DNA of 64,000 bases from Andalucia godoyi (taxonomy: Eukaryota > Discoba > Jakobea > Jakobida > Andaluciidae), in the NCBI GenBank assembly GCA_009859145.1, contig VRVR01000034.1, forward strand, positions 50,276-114,275. Reading direction: 5' to 3'. Below the pieces are notes generated by a model that saw only the letters and a list, made by a program, of their open reading frames with translations, did not search any database and was not told the DNA's origin. Shown here in pieces: positions 9,601 through 18,253 of this stretch. The position numbers and the translations under genes are program-made. The number at the start of each line of letters is the position of its first letter. Position 1 is the stretch's first letter.

Positions 9601-10407
9601 GAAAAAGAGATCGCTGAATGCAAGCAACAAATTTGCGATCTTGAGCAACTTGTGAAAGAGCTCGAGTCTCGCATTGATGAAACGGAGATCTCGCATATTT
9701 CGCTGTTCTCGAAAGCTGCAGTACACGTCTCTGCTTTCCAGCTGGAGATCGAAAACTCGGCGGGTTTGGCCTCTGAATTGGACTCGGTTCGTCAGGAACT
9801 TGAGAACGCCGTGAATGATCGTGGCGATATGGAAAGCAAATTGCGGCTGCAAGAAAAGAAGTACATGAACGTGGTGAAGGACCTCAAGTCTCAGCTGCAG
9901 CATTCTGCTCGACGATCGATGGACATGAGCGCAGACTCTGCTCCTGGTTCTCCCTCCACCCCTGGTACTCCACGCGGAGGGACGCCAAGTTCGTCGTCCT
10001 CTGGCATTGCTGCAATGGCGACAAAGTCCGATCCAAAGTCTCTGGAACACAAGCTCAAGCAATTGAATCATCAAATTTCCGAACTCAAAGCAGACAATGA
10101 GCGAAAAGAGGAAATTATCTCCAAGCACATTCTCAAGACTGGCGAAGAGTTGCCAAAGGCTCCTGCTCCCCACAAGAGTCCTCTCGGGAACGTACTGTCG
10201 TTCATGCATCGCAGCAAGCCGCAGACCAAGGAGAAGGAGATCCAACAAAAAGCCATGTCCGCTCTTGAAGAAACCCTGTTGCGAAACATGCATCTCGAAT
10301 CCGATGTGAAGATCCTTGGAGATGAGATTGAGCGATTGATGAAGGAGAATGAAGATTTCAAACGCCAAATTTCTCGTCTTGCAAGAACGTCGGCGCAAAA
10401 GACGTAA
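6658..10407 (+). CDS. GRIPAP1 (GRASP-1)-like long coiled-coil protein
   Basis: 1249 residues, nearly all coiled coil, with a Ser/Pro-rich break at residues 325-400. Both ends look like animal GRIPAP1, a Rab4 effector of recycling endosomes. The N-terminus has the family pattern of an acidic EDFFRVQ start, then YELD and VISKSKEKREFQVL. The C-terminus (about 1130-1245) has ERKEEIISKHIL, then SPLGNVLSF, then ALEETLLRNMHLESDVKILGDEI and RLMKE, in the same order and spacing as the animal protein. The central coil is longer than in the animal protein (about 840 residues). Alanine- and glutamine-rich dipeptide runs occur at 7012-7110. Single exon. The coil alone would not identify it; the two ends do. 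Confidence 0.78.
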   Translation: MSVSQEDFFRVQTENLNLKQQKYELDSQVKKLAGECDHLKKQMVERDKVIAKHEIVISKSKEKREFQVLMDENNRLKREMDNSQDERSEQTRALTGQIRALYEENQKLREDQQKQAKSAVAVSVATPVAAPVPVAVAAGSVQSQSQSQSHSGADGKVVEDLKTKIAAYEHQVLEMRSQMMSLQSQLKSFQEETTKKTSELESERLRSRELQEKVSRYAEELKKVQEEKSSIHRTSSDFSKKLEDEQAKNRQDLIRITREKNKVIKELEESVSALQAEKSSLTLEKQELQRESEKFTKLKADYDELDRQYRKFVDDVQQKQRSISGSQSSHNIAAKPVANSAPPPLSVEDDPFGFYGTDVPDVANASLPSDDPFGDAPSPASASASTAEAAAVDDGMSALLQAEIDRMRAKIDDLESQVASMQEKENDLLRKVNEATLAAGSASSLANHRNAQIVTLEEENRSLESQIGSLRAESQERLQASSKLSDELATAHRTVLESEASLAAAQERVVAVESTAQQSVKKANDRIQELEGEHAKLQASVDDLRAKLLKAEKEHAEMAADNTKLRDAVAELERKSEEDRLLANQRSEKRTKKIIELEEKTRIYEDQLEKVAKENENLTQELNMRHETIAGLEREISSSSTKLSKSEAQVADLFSELSESKVSLQKIEGEVASLRRKVLDQESLVRSKEAEVHRAHEEIAAQKRKVADHEGAVHRKDAELSKVNEELKQSMSSIRELHSQIAEKDADMQKLMNEVSELTVDLNAARKECLVYKDEIASNQSMIMELTGELSRVKTEFAEESEEWKGEKATLEEEIATVSSDLRHLRKTLESEEKRFAEDEAKLRAEVAHRRENENRLGMQLADEEAMHMETRRTLEAHAAELTRKHEKQALHWAAKEADILGQLDAKTISFDELHELHESHAEEWKVAKSQLEAAISDLTSRLQSLHGQFDVLTNAHAALTVVSNGQAVEIARLNGVVASLEKEIAECKQQICDLEQLVKELESRIDETEISHISLFSKAAVHVSAFQLEIENSAGLASELDSVRQELENAVNDRGDMESKLRLQEKKYMNVVKDLKSQLQHSARRSMDMSADSAPGSPSTPGTPRGGTPSSSSSGIAAMATKSDPKSLEHKLKQLNHQISELKADNERKEEIISKHILKTGEELPKAPAPHKSPLGNVLSFMHRSKPQTKEKEIQQKAMSALEETLLRNMHLESDVKILGDEIERLMKENEDFKRQISRLARTSAQKT

Positions 10408-10673
10408 GGCACTTTCGTCAATGAAGACGGCATCTTTTGTGGACTGGAGTGTATATCATATCATTTATCATTATTATTATTATTATTGTTGTTGTTGTTT
10501 GTTTGTTTGTTATTATTGTTGATTTGCTTGGGGTATGTGGGTATGTTGGTTTTCGCTCATGGGATCCTTCTCTTTCCATGTCCATTTTGCGCATTTTTTG
10601 CGAGGTAGAGCAAGCAGCTGTGTGCTTGTTGATACTTCGCAGATAGCAGACGTGCTGGGATGATAATTTATTC
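10408..10673. other. Convergent 3' spacer
   Basis: Contains ATT/GTT/GTTT runs (10465-10520) between the stops of the GRIPAP1 homologue and DIM1. No gene seen. Confidence 0.6.
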
Positions 10674-11597
10674 TCACGTAAAATGCAGATTGTTCTTGTT
10701 GAAAATGGCCAGAATGTACATGAAATCATCTTGATCCATCTTCGATGATCTCTTCTCGGCGAAACCGTGCTCTTCCAACAAGCCAATCACCTTGGTCTTC
10801 ATGTCCAGTTCCTCGCTGGATGCCGAGCAGGGAGTGCTGCTTGCAGCACAAAAGGTTCGGTAATTCGTCTCCAGCATTTCAATCACCTCTTTCGACTTGA
10901 AAATCGCAGCAAGTGTCTTGTTTTTTCTCGAGAAGCAGAGTCTGACGAGACCGTCCCATTCAATGAAATTCACCGGGGGCGCAGGGCTGTACGGCTCCAG
11001 CTTGACAACCGACGAGTCGACCTTTGGTGGTGGTCGGAAGTTTGCTTTTGAGATCTTCATGACGTGCGAACATCTTGCCAGTAATTGCGAGTTCACCGCA
11101 AGTCGGCAATACAGTGGATCATTTGGTTTTGCGACAATTCTCATCGCAAACTCGTGCTGGAACATCAGCACTGCCGATCGGAAAGTCGGTCGATGCGACA
11201 GCAGTTTGAACGTAATTGCCGATGAAATCTGGTACGGGATGTTCGCAACACATACATCAAAGTACGGGAAGTCGCACTTCAGGACATCCGAATGAATGAT
11301 CTCGAGTTTCGTGTACAAATGCGGAATCGCCTGAATACGCTTTGTGAGCTCCACAACCATTCGCGGATCAACTTCGACGACAACCACCTTTTTTGCAGCT
11401 TCCAGCAACTTCACCGTGAGATTTCCCGTTCCCGGTCCAATTTCAAGAACCGTATCCGTTGGCATGATGTCCGCCTTTTGCACAATCGTCGTTACAATCG
11501 CCGGATTCTTCAGTAGATGCTGTCCAAGTGATTTGTCCATGGAAAACGCCGCCGCCTCTGACTTGTTCGGCTTCGACCGCTCTCGACGCGCCGCCAT
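10674..11597 (-). CDS. DIMT1: 18S rRNA N6,N6-dimethyladenosine transferase Dim1
   Basis: 307 residues, the usual length of the eukaryotic enzyme. It dimethylates two adjacent adenines in the 3' hairpin of small-subunit rRNA, using S-adenosylmethionine, and is needed for pre-rRNA processing in the nucleolus. Seen in order: basic N-terminus, KSLGQHLLKN, SAM motif EIGPGTGNLT, acidic EVDPRM, catalytic motif NIPYQISS, FQHEFAMR, and the family's FRPPPKVDSSVV. The C-terminal helical domain starts at LVRLCFSRKNKTL. There is no obvious mitochondrial presequence, so the nucleolar enzyme is preferred to mitochondrial TFB1M. The start ATG at 11597 is 377 bp from a divergent gene. Confidence 0.96.
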   Translation of the reverse strand: MAARRERSKPNKSEAAAFSMDKSLGQHLLKNPAIVTTIVQKADIMPTDTVLEIGPGTGNLTVKLLEAAKKVVVVEVDPRMVVELTKRIQAIPHLYTKLEIIHSDVLKCDFPYFDVCVANIPYQISSAITFKLLSHRPTFRSAVLMFQHEFAMRIVAKPNDPLYCRLAVNSQLLARCSHVMKISKANFRPPPKVDSSVVKLEPYSPAPPVNFIEWDGLVRLCFSRKNKTLAAIFKSKEVIEMLETNYRTFCAASSTPCSASSEELDMKTKVIGLLEEHGFAEKRSSKMDQDDFMYILAIFNKNNLHFT

Positions 11598-11974
11598 TTA
11601 TTCTTCAATCAGCCACTACTACTACTACTACTTATTATTATTATTATTATTATTATTATGTATTTGCGCGTATTTCTGTGCAACGAAAACGGAAATCTAA
11701 TGTGGGCGTGACGAAAAGCCAACGGAGGGAAAGGACAGTTTCGCTCTTTTCAACGCCAGAATCGGAAAAGGAGCGGAGCCCGGCTGCCGGCTGTAGAAGA
11801 GAGTCTCTCCACGAGCTTACAGTCCGCACGTCTGTTTCATCTTTTCCTGTCTGCACGCATCAGTCTTCAGTCTTCAGTCTTCAGTCTTCAGTCTTCAGTC
11901 TTCAGTGTTTTGGGAGTACCATTGTTCGCACAGTTTGGGATTGTCGAGTGTCGGTACGAGGGGTAGTGGATGAG
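11598..11974. promoter_or_regulatory. Divergent promoter region with ACT/ATT and TCTTCAG repeats
   Basis: Holds (ACT)n/(ATT)n at about 11611-11660 and about six tandem TCTTCAG heptamers at 11864-11906. It separates DIM1 (left) from the CxxC-motif gene (right). An open frame continues through it upstream of 11975 but encodes low-complexity repeats, so it is treated as untranslated. Confidence 0.5.
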
Positions 11975-14308
11975 ATGTACAGGATTCAGTACTTTGTGCA
12001 TGTGAACGAGGCTGTGTTGCCGATGGAAGCCAGCTTCGACAATATGACCGACGAAGATATCACGTCGACTCTTCGTGCTTCGCAGGCGTTCTTCGAGTAC
12101 GGACTAGGGTATCCGTTCCGCGTGGTGTGGCTGGACGAAAGACACCGCTCCATCAAGGGAAGCATCCAAGGTGCTGCAGAGTACGTCAAGCACTTTTTTC
12201 AAACACAGCTGCAAGGTGTCTCTTATTCTCGGTCGCGGTCGTCGAGAAAGGCCAATGCTGCGCCGTTGGAGCTCCACGTTCTTGCCACTACTCTTTCACA
12301 GCATCCCGTTGAATCAGACTCTCCTGCAGACGGCCCGGTCGTCGCAGATAGCCCTCTTCCCGAGTATTCCTCGTCCTCGGCATTGCAGCTGGCATTGCCG
12401 CCACACAAGGCTGCTGCTTTGGAAGACCCGGTGCCGCAGACTCTTTCCAGCCTGTCCATTGCAGCGGCAGCTCCACAGACTACGCTACCCGATGCTTCAG
12501 CCTCCTCTGCTCGGCGCCCGAACGAACCGCTTATTACTCCAAGAACAGCCGAAAGCAGTCACATCTTGGCCAGTTCGACCCTGGTATCCACGACTCTTCC
12601 TGCTGCATCGGCGTCGAATGATCCCGCTCTTTCATTAGATGCATCGGCAGTCTCCAGTTCTGGATCTTCAAAGCTTCGAATCGCTCTTCCCGCTTCGTCT
12701 GCTGCTCGTGCTCGTGCTCGTGCTCCTTTGTCTATGGAGTGCGCGAACGAGGCCGTCCACGTGACTGCGCCAAAGTCTGTGCTAACAGGCTTGACGAAAC
12801 CTGCCGACTCGGAGTTGCTCGCCTCGCCGGTCTCCTCTATCCCTATCGCCCAGTCCTCTGCTGCTACGACTGTGACGGCGACGGTAGAGAGCTCCAGTGC
12901 CTCCGCCATTGAATTGAGTCCTCCAAAACATTCCCAAGGCACCACGCGGGCCGTCCTTGTTCCTCCTTCTCTGCCACACGCCTCTTCTTCTTCTCTACCT
13001 GCCACTGCTCTTGCTCCAGTTGCTTTTCCTGTTGTCGTTCCTGTTACTGCTCTTGCGAACGTAGTATCACATGCGAGTGGATTGACGTCCTCTGTGTCCT
13101 CGGAGGTAGCGAACTCGGGAATCGATATCAGTAGCAAACCCATTCGCAAGCGTTCGTCTACTTCTCCTGCAAAAGAGCGCGTTTTGCCAAACAGAGCAAA
13201 GCGTTCTTATTACGGTAACCCGCTCAAGCAGAGAGATGACTATGCTTCGGATGCAGAGCACGATGATGTACAGGAGATGCAGTCCGGTAGCCCTCCGACA
13301 CTGTCGAGCTCCACGAATACGGACACCCCCACTCAAGAATCGCTTCCAGAACACGCGATTGCAAAAAAGGAATGGAAGCCGGATGCGAATCGAGAAGAAC
13401 GCGCTTCCACCACAGTTCCGTCAAATCTCGTCGTCCCCGCTGTTTCAAAGACTCTTACGATTCCTTCCAAATCATTTATTGGATTAGTCTCTGCGAGCCC
13501 TGCGGCGCAGCACGACGCTCGTAAGCAGCTATCGGATAGGCCGCTCTCCGGAGCTTCATCGGCCGGCGATCATGTTGCCATGCGGGAAGCACCCTTGGTG
13601 TCCAGTACCAATGTCGCTTCCAAATCCGCGGATTCCCATTCCGTTAATGCTGTCCAGAAGCATCTCGTGCCTCATGACAGCAAGTCCGATAACCATCCTG
13701 GGAACGATAAAGAAGTTGAAGACGACGCCGATGATGATGATGATGACGACGACGAAAAGGACGGTTCGAATGCTCAGTATGACAAACACGGAACGCCACC
13801 AGGCTGTCTTCAGGTTTTCGATGAAATGGGGTGGGTGCCGACGATGAGTGAGTCGCAGACTGCAATCTATCAGAGGCTAACGGGTCTGCATAATCCGTCA
13901 ATCGGACTGATCGTCTGCTCAAAATGCCACAAACCCCGGATGTGGCTTACATCGTACACGAATATATTGTCGGGCGACAGTCCTTACAGAAAATCCCCAA
14001 TCTTCTACAAGGGATATGTGTGTGGCATGCAAATGGACGAAAATCGCAACAAATGGGGTGGCATGGTCGCCATCGAACCCGTGGAGAACTGTGACTCCAT
14101 AATCCACCAGAGAGTTTTTGGATCGACGTTGTCGACCCGGTTCCGTCTTTCCTCACGGTGCATGAGCTGCAATCGAAGCGATCTGAGTTTCGATTCCTAC
14201 CATTTTCAAGACCTGCTCCAGAAACGCGGAAATGGACAGTCGCTGTTCTTCTTTTGCAAGAACTGTGCGCCGCGATTCGTTAAGCCCGAACTCATTCCAA
14301 AACGATGA
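11975..14308 (+). CDS. Unrecognised protein with C-terminal CxxC zinc-binding motifs
   Basis: 777 residues from the ATG at 11975, chosen because it begins an ordered region (MYRIQYFVHVN) and lies after the microsatellites. The frame is open further upstream but only over repeats. Residues 1-75 look folded. Residues 80-590 are a long disordered stretch rich in Ser, Ala, Pro and Thr, with a pure Asp run near 585-595. The last 170 residues look folded and carry CSKC (about 647), RCMSC (about 728) and CKNC (about 760), suggesting one or two bound zinc ions. I do not recognise the family. The layout (conserved ends, disordered middle, basic C-terminus) would suit a nuclear adaptor, but this is inference. 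Confidence 0.8.
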   Translation: MYRIQYFVHVNEAVLPMEASFDNMTDEDITSTLRASQAFFEYGLGYPFRVVWLDERHRSIKGSIQGAAEYVKHFFQTQLQGVSYSRSRSSRKANAAPLELHVLATTLSQHPVESDSPADGPVVADSPLPEYSSSSALQLALPPHKAAALEDPVPQTLSSLSIAAAAPQTTLPDASASSARRPNEPLITPRTAESSHILASSTLVSTTLPAASASNDPALSLDASAVSSSGSSKLRIALPASSAARARARAPLSMECANEAVHVTAPKSVLTGLTKPADSELLASPVSSIPIAQSSAATTVTATVESSSASAIELSPPKHSQGTTRAVLVPPSLPHASSSSLPATALAPVAFPVVVPVTALANVVSHASGLTSSVSSEVANSGIDISSKPIRKRSSTSPAKERVLPNRAKRSYYGNPLKQRDDYASDAEHDDVQEMQSGSPPTLSSSTNTDTPTQESLPEHAIAKKEWKPDANREERASTTVPSNLVVPAVSKTLTIPSKSFIGLVSASPAAQHDARKQLSDRPLSGASSAGDHVAMREAPLVSSTNVASKSADSHSVNAVQKHLVPHDSKSDNHPGNDKEVEDDADDDDDDDDEKDGSNAQYDKHGTPPGCLQVFDEMGWVPTMSESQTAIYQRLTGLHNPSIGLIVCSKCHKPRMWLTSYTNILSGDSPYRKSPIFYKGYVCGMQMDENRNKWGGMVAIEPVENCDSIIHQRVFGSTLSTRFRLSSRCMSCNRSDLSFDSYHFQDLLQKRGNGQSLFFFCKNCAPRFVKPELIPKR

Positions 14309-14367
14309 TAAAAGAGGAAAGGTTTCAAGAAGGCAGTTACGGACGGGGTGGGTTTGGGGAGTAGAAT

Positions 14368-16677
14368 TCAGTTTACTTTCAGTTCCTGTGCAGACAATCC
14401 GTTTTGAAGGCTCGCAAATGCTTCGCATAGCGCCGGGGCGGGGGGATGCGATATGATTCCAGTGACAAGCTGCGTTTCAGGATTCCGAACCATGCAACCG
14501 GAGTCGAGCAGGATATGGCCAGTCTCCCAGTTTTCAACATGCTGGAGGTCTTCGATGACAGCGTCTGTTCCAAAGTAAGCATGGCCAATAACAGGTCCTT
14601 GCATACCATGTCCCAAACAGATCACTTGCACGCCGCAAATCTCTGCTACATGGACACTTTCGAGGACGAGATTGAAGATGGAGCCCAGCACCTTGTCCAC
14701 TACTGCAGAGGGATCCACTTCGTTCGGGAATGTCCACGCTCCATTCCAGATGACAGGATGCCACGGCGTAATCCACATCCCCTTCAAGTTGATCACCCTC
14801 GTCGGCTCATCTCCGAGGACCGTCTCCACAAGACAGCGGACGCGTCCACCGTTCGAAAGAACATCGCCTTTTCGGAGGTCTCGAACCCGCTTCACAGTTC
14901 CATCAAACATCGCTACAAGAGAATCTCCATCAAAACACGGTCCTCTGGAATTATAGTAGGAAGACATGTTGACCGGAACTCTGGATGAGGGGGCCCCGCT
15001 TCCTCTGTAATCAGCGCCAGCACGCGCCGATGATTGAGGTGGCGGGAGAGCACAGAACAATTTGTCTGCCTTCGCTTGGTATTGCACAAAGGCATCGCCT
15101 CCATACAACTGGACGCTTGGGTCCCTGAAATTCAGACGCTGCTGCAGTTCGTGAGACCGAACGAGAGAAGGAAGATAGTGGCGTCCCCAGCGTGCATACC
15201 AATCTTGCCGCTCAAATGCCTTCTTGACCTGTCCTTCGCCGGCTTTGCTGCTTTCGACGTCTCGCAGAAAATGGTCTGCAGGCCCACCAAGCGCTTTGAG
15301 TTCGGACACTAGAAGGGGCAGCTCAACAGACGCCGCGTCCATATTCGGGATGGCTCGTGAGACACGATCAATAAACAGCATCCTTGCTTTCTGGGAAACG
15401 AAGCCATTACTGTTTTCATCCATTTCAGCAGAAATTCCGTCACCATGAGCGTCTCCCTGAACAGAACTAAAGTTGTTGGCATCGATGCAGATGCACTTCG
15501 AAAACCCGTGCAAATCAGCCAGTGTGAGCTGGACTTGCGATGCATGTTCGCCAATCGGCACGAACAAATCTCTGGACTGTCCGTATTGCACCATGGAAAC
15601 GTAGAATTCCTGATCGCTCGGCGAAGCCCCATCGGCTGAACCAGCAGTCAGCCGGAGACCTTGAGAATACGTTGCAAGGGCGGTGCTGGCGAAATTCACA
15701 AAGACGGTCCCCACCATGGAGCTGTCTGGGATGTATCCAAACGTTCCACCGCCAAGATGGGCAATATTGGAGAGCAGCTGGCTGTCAAGGTCGTATCCAA
15801 AGCCGAATGTGTGCAAGGATCCATCAAATTTGTGCTCTGCCAGGCACGATTCAAGAGTGGGAACAATCCCTCGAGGAGGATCCATGTTCGACTCTCCATC
15901 GGTGAACATCACAATTGTACAAGGCAATGCGGCAACCGAGGCTGTCCTGCTTGCCAGCTCCAAGGAGACTCGCAATCCATCCCAGATGTTGGTCGATCCT
16001 TCGGTCTGCAACGCCATCAGCGCTTGCTTTGCGCGTGCCTTTCCATTACCCTGGACACGCATCATCGGAAGAACCACCTGTGCATCCGACGAAAACTTCA
16101 CAATCGCCAGCGAATCTTCATCATCGAGTGTTTCGATAATTGTGTTCACCGAATGCTTCACAATGTCCAGTCTCGTAAGTTGGTCGGACTCCTTGCTGCT
16201 CTGAATCGATGCATCTGTGTCCATTGACCCGGATACATCGAGCACGCAAATCAGCTGAAGCGGTCGCTTTGGACCCGCAGCAGGTGGCGATATCTTGACA
16301 TGCGCAAATTTGCTTCCATCAATCTTCTTGTGAACCCGAGCCACCAAGCCCAGCTCCACACCTAACCGTGCCGACGCAGCAGATGCCCCCGCCGCCACCC
16401 CTGCATGAGCTCTCGTTGCCGTCGTTGTCGCTGCGGATTGCGTCTCGTCTACATTCGCCAACAGAAAAGACTGGATCATGTTCTTGAGTGCGTAATTCGG
16501 AACAAGCTGACTTGCCATCATTGGAATCCGCGTGATGGGCGAGTCGTGGTGCCCCTGCAGCCATTGTTCAATCGCAGGCCGTTCGTACGTCTGGCCATCA
16601 GGTCCAATCACCGGATCCTTCATCACAGATTTCGTAATCGGACAAAGAAACTCATCTGGAATCGTAGCCGTAGACAT
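14368..16677 (-). CDS. U-box / vWA / Vwaint / Vint (Hedgehog-intein type) protein
   Basis: 769 residues. Residues 8-78 are a U-box (FLCPITKSVMKDPVI...GQTYERPAIEQWL), which binds E2 enzymes and makes it a likely ubiquitin ligase. Residues about 138-330 are a von Willebrand A domain with an intact metal site (DVSGSM, then STNIWDGL and FTDGESN). A helical/strand region (330-575) follows, matching the Vwaint region. Residues 580-769 are a Hint-type Vint domain. It starts at Cys of CFDGDSLV, has WITPWHPVIWNG near 636, NLVLESVH near 670, and LGHGMQG...HAYFGTD. In Hedgehog and intein Hint domains the first Cys starts an N-to-S acyl shift. Cys and TPWHP are both present here, so activity is possible but unproven. 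Confidence 0.92.
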   Translation of the reverse strand: MSTATIPDEFLCPITKSVMKDPVIGPDGQTYERPAIEQWLQGHHDSPITRIPMMASQLVPNYALKNMIQSFLLANVDETQSAATTTATRAHAGVAAGASAASARLGVELGLVARVHKKIDGSKFAHVKISPPAAGPKRPLQLICVLDVSGSMDTDASIQSSKESDQLTRLDIVKHSVNTIIETLDDEDSLAIVKFSSDAQVVLPMMRVQGNGKARAKQALMALQTEGSTNIWDGLRVSLELASRTASVAALPCTIVMFTDGESNMDPPRGIVPTLESCLAEHKFDGSLHTFGFGYDLDSQLLSNIAHLGGGTFGYIPDSSMVGTVFVNFASTALATYSQGLRLTAGSADGASPSDQEFYVSMVQYGQSRDLFVPIGEHASQVQLTLADLHGFSKCICIDANNFSSVQGDAHGDGISAEMDENSNGFVSQKARMLFIDRVSRAIPNMDAASVELPLLVSELKALGGPADHFLRDVESSKAGEGQVKKAFERQDWYARWGRHYLPSLVRSHELQQRLNFRDPSVQLYGGDAFVQYQAKADKLFCALPPPQSSARAGADYRGSGAPSSRVPVNMSSYYNSRGPCFDGDSLVAMFDGTVKRVRDLRKGDVLSNGGRVRCLVETVLGDEPTRVINLKGMWITPWHPVIWNGAWTFPNEVDPSAVVDKVLGSIFNLVLESVHVAEICGVQVICLGHGMQGPVIGHAYFGTDAVIEDLQHVENWETGHILLDSGCMVRNPETQLVTGIISHPPAPALCEAFASLQNGLSAQELKVN

Positions 16678-17176
16678 GTCTCTCTTGTTGCTGCGGGGTT
16701 TATTTTCTCGGGGAGAGGAATGGGGAAGAAAAACAGATTAACAGAATGCGACCAACAAAAAAAGCATGCACCAGAAAACGAAATGAATGAAACACAAAAA
16801 AAAAAAATTGAGATTTCTGTGAAATACTTTAAATAAATAGATTTCTGCTCAGACATGTCAGTGCGCCGAAAGCATGTCAATGTGATTCGAACCTTTTCGT
16901 GATTCGGTGCGAACTCGACCCAATATGAAGCCTCAAAGCCTCAATCGGGAAGGAAGAAATATACCCGGGAAAAAAAACAAGGCGGTTGTAGTTGGGGAAA
17001 TTGCCGTCGTCGATTTCATCCTTTCTCTTAAACATGTAGTTGCTGGTTATTGGTTATTGGTTGTTGGCTGTTTTGATTATTGGGCTATTTGCTTGGCATT
17101 GTTTTGTTTGTTTGAGGTTTTTTTTTTTTTTTTCATTATTTTAAATAATTTTACGGTACCGGTTTTTGAGCGCGCG
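16678..17176. promoter_or_regulatory. Divergent spacer between Vint gene and PROPPIN
   Basis: 500 bp of A-rich (16770-16850) then T-rich (17040-17150) sequence, including a 15-T run at 17119-17133. The PROPPIN frame is open upstream but lacks family similarity there. No other gene seen. Confidence 0.55.
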
Positions 17177-18253
17177 ATGAGCACGAATACGGCGATTTTG
17201 CCATCCGATAATTATCTGGGCCTTTCGTTCAACCAGGACAAGTCCTGTCTTGCGTGTGCGACCGCTCGTGGAATTGAGATTTTCACATGCAATCCGTTTC
17301 AAAAGGCCTTTGAGACGTCGGATGGTGGTCGGTGTATTGTGGAGATGCTGTATCAAACATCTCTTTTGGCGACTGTTGGTTCTGGATCACACCCCTCATT
17401 GTCGCCGTTTAAGCTTCAATTGTATAATTCGGCAGATCATGCGCAGATCTGCGAGCTGTCGTTCACCAGTCCAGTGCTTGGAGCGCGCGTTACGCAGAAG
17501 CGACTTGTGGTTATTTTGCGAACCAAGATTCACATCTTTGATATCTCGACAATGAAGATTCTGCGGACCGTCGATATTGACGACAATCCTCTTGGGCTGT
17601 GTGCGGTTTCGTATGGAGAGGACTCGTGCGTCCTTGCGTTTCCTCGGTCGTGCGCCTCGGGAGATGTGATCATCTTTGATGCACTTCATCTGCATCCTGT
17701 CAGCGTCGTGAAGGCCCACAAATCATCTATTGGCTTTCTGCAGTTCAACGAGTTTGGGACCATGCTTGCGACTTGTTCGGAAAAGGGAACTTTGATAAGA
17801 GTGTTTTCCATTCCAAATGGCGAAATGCTGCACTCTTTTCGGCGAGGATCGTATCCAACAAAAATATACTCCGTTTCGTTCAACTCAAATTCGGATCTGC
17901 TTGCAGTAAGTTCCGCTACAGGAACTGTACATATCTACAAATTAAGCCCGGAAAAAAGAGTGAGGGCGACAGATGCACAGCTTGCAGCCCAAGAAGATGC
18001 GCAGCCGCCTGCAAAGGGACTTGGATCCGCCATCCAAGGAGCGGTCAGCGGTCTTTGGGATGCATTTGACTCGGAACGCGACCTGGCACACTTCAAAGTA
18101 CCGTTCCAGCAATTTCATGTGGTGGCGATCGGACCAGACGATACCAAAGTATATGTCGTTGGGAAAGAGGGTGTCGTTGTAGTTCATGGACTTGATCCCG
18201 TCAAGGGCGGTGAGTGCCCGTGCTTGCAAGAATACGATCTCACACAACTCTAA
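17177..18253 (+). CDS. PROPPIN, Atg18/WIPI-like
   Basis: 358 residues from the ATG at 17177 (MSTNTAI). The open frame runs 90 codons further upstream, but that part has no resemblance to the family. Seven-bladed beta-propeller that binds PI3P and PI(3,5)P2 on autophagosomal and endosomal membranes. The phosphoinositide-binding loop FRRG is present (SFRRGSYPTKIYSVSFN), followed by LLAVSSATGTVHIYKL, as in Atg18 and WIPI2 rather than WIPI3/4. The repeat before it (HKSSIGFLQFNEFGTMLATCSEKGT) is also diagnostic. The insertion after the sixth blade (about 265-300) is Ala/Gln-rich and would include the membrane-inserting loop. Single exon. Confidence 0.93.
   Translation: MSTNTAILPSDNYLGLSFNQDKSCLACATARGIEIFTCNPFQKAFETSDGGRCIVEMLYQTSLLATVGSGSHPSLSPFKLQLYNSADHAQICELSFTSPVLGARVTQKRLVVILRTKIHIFDISTMKILRTVDIDDNPLGLCAVSYGEDSCVLAFPRSCASGDVIIFDALHLHPVSVVKAHKSSIGFLQFNEFGTMLATCSEKGTLIRVFSIPNGEMLHSFRRGSYPTKIYSVSFNSNSDLLAVSSATGTVHIYKLSPEKRVRATDAQLAAQEDAQPPAKGLGSAIQGAVSGLWDAFDSERDLAHFKVPFQQFHVVAIGPDDTKVYVVGKEGVVVVHGLDPVKGGECPCLQEYDLTQL

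Noticed and set aside
9466-10398. 310-codon minus-strand frame
   Set aside because: Lies antisense to the GRIPAP1 homologue whose conserved C-terminus is on the plus strand.
11528-11974. Upstream extension of the CxxC-motif gene
   Set aside because: Open frame, but it translates microsatellites (Tyr, Thr and SVFSLQS repeats) and overlaps the DIM1 start on the other strand.
16875-16920. GATTCGAACC, looks like a tRNA B-box on the minus strand
   Set aside because: No T-stem pairing, no A-box or acceptor stem around it.
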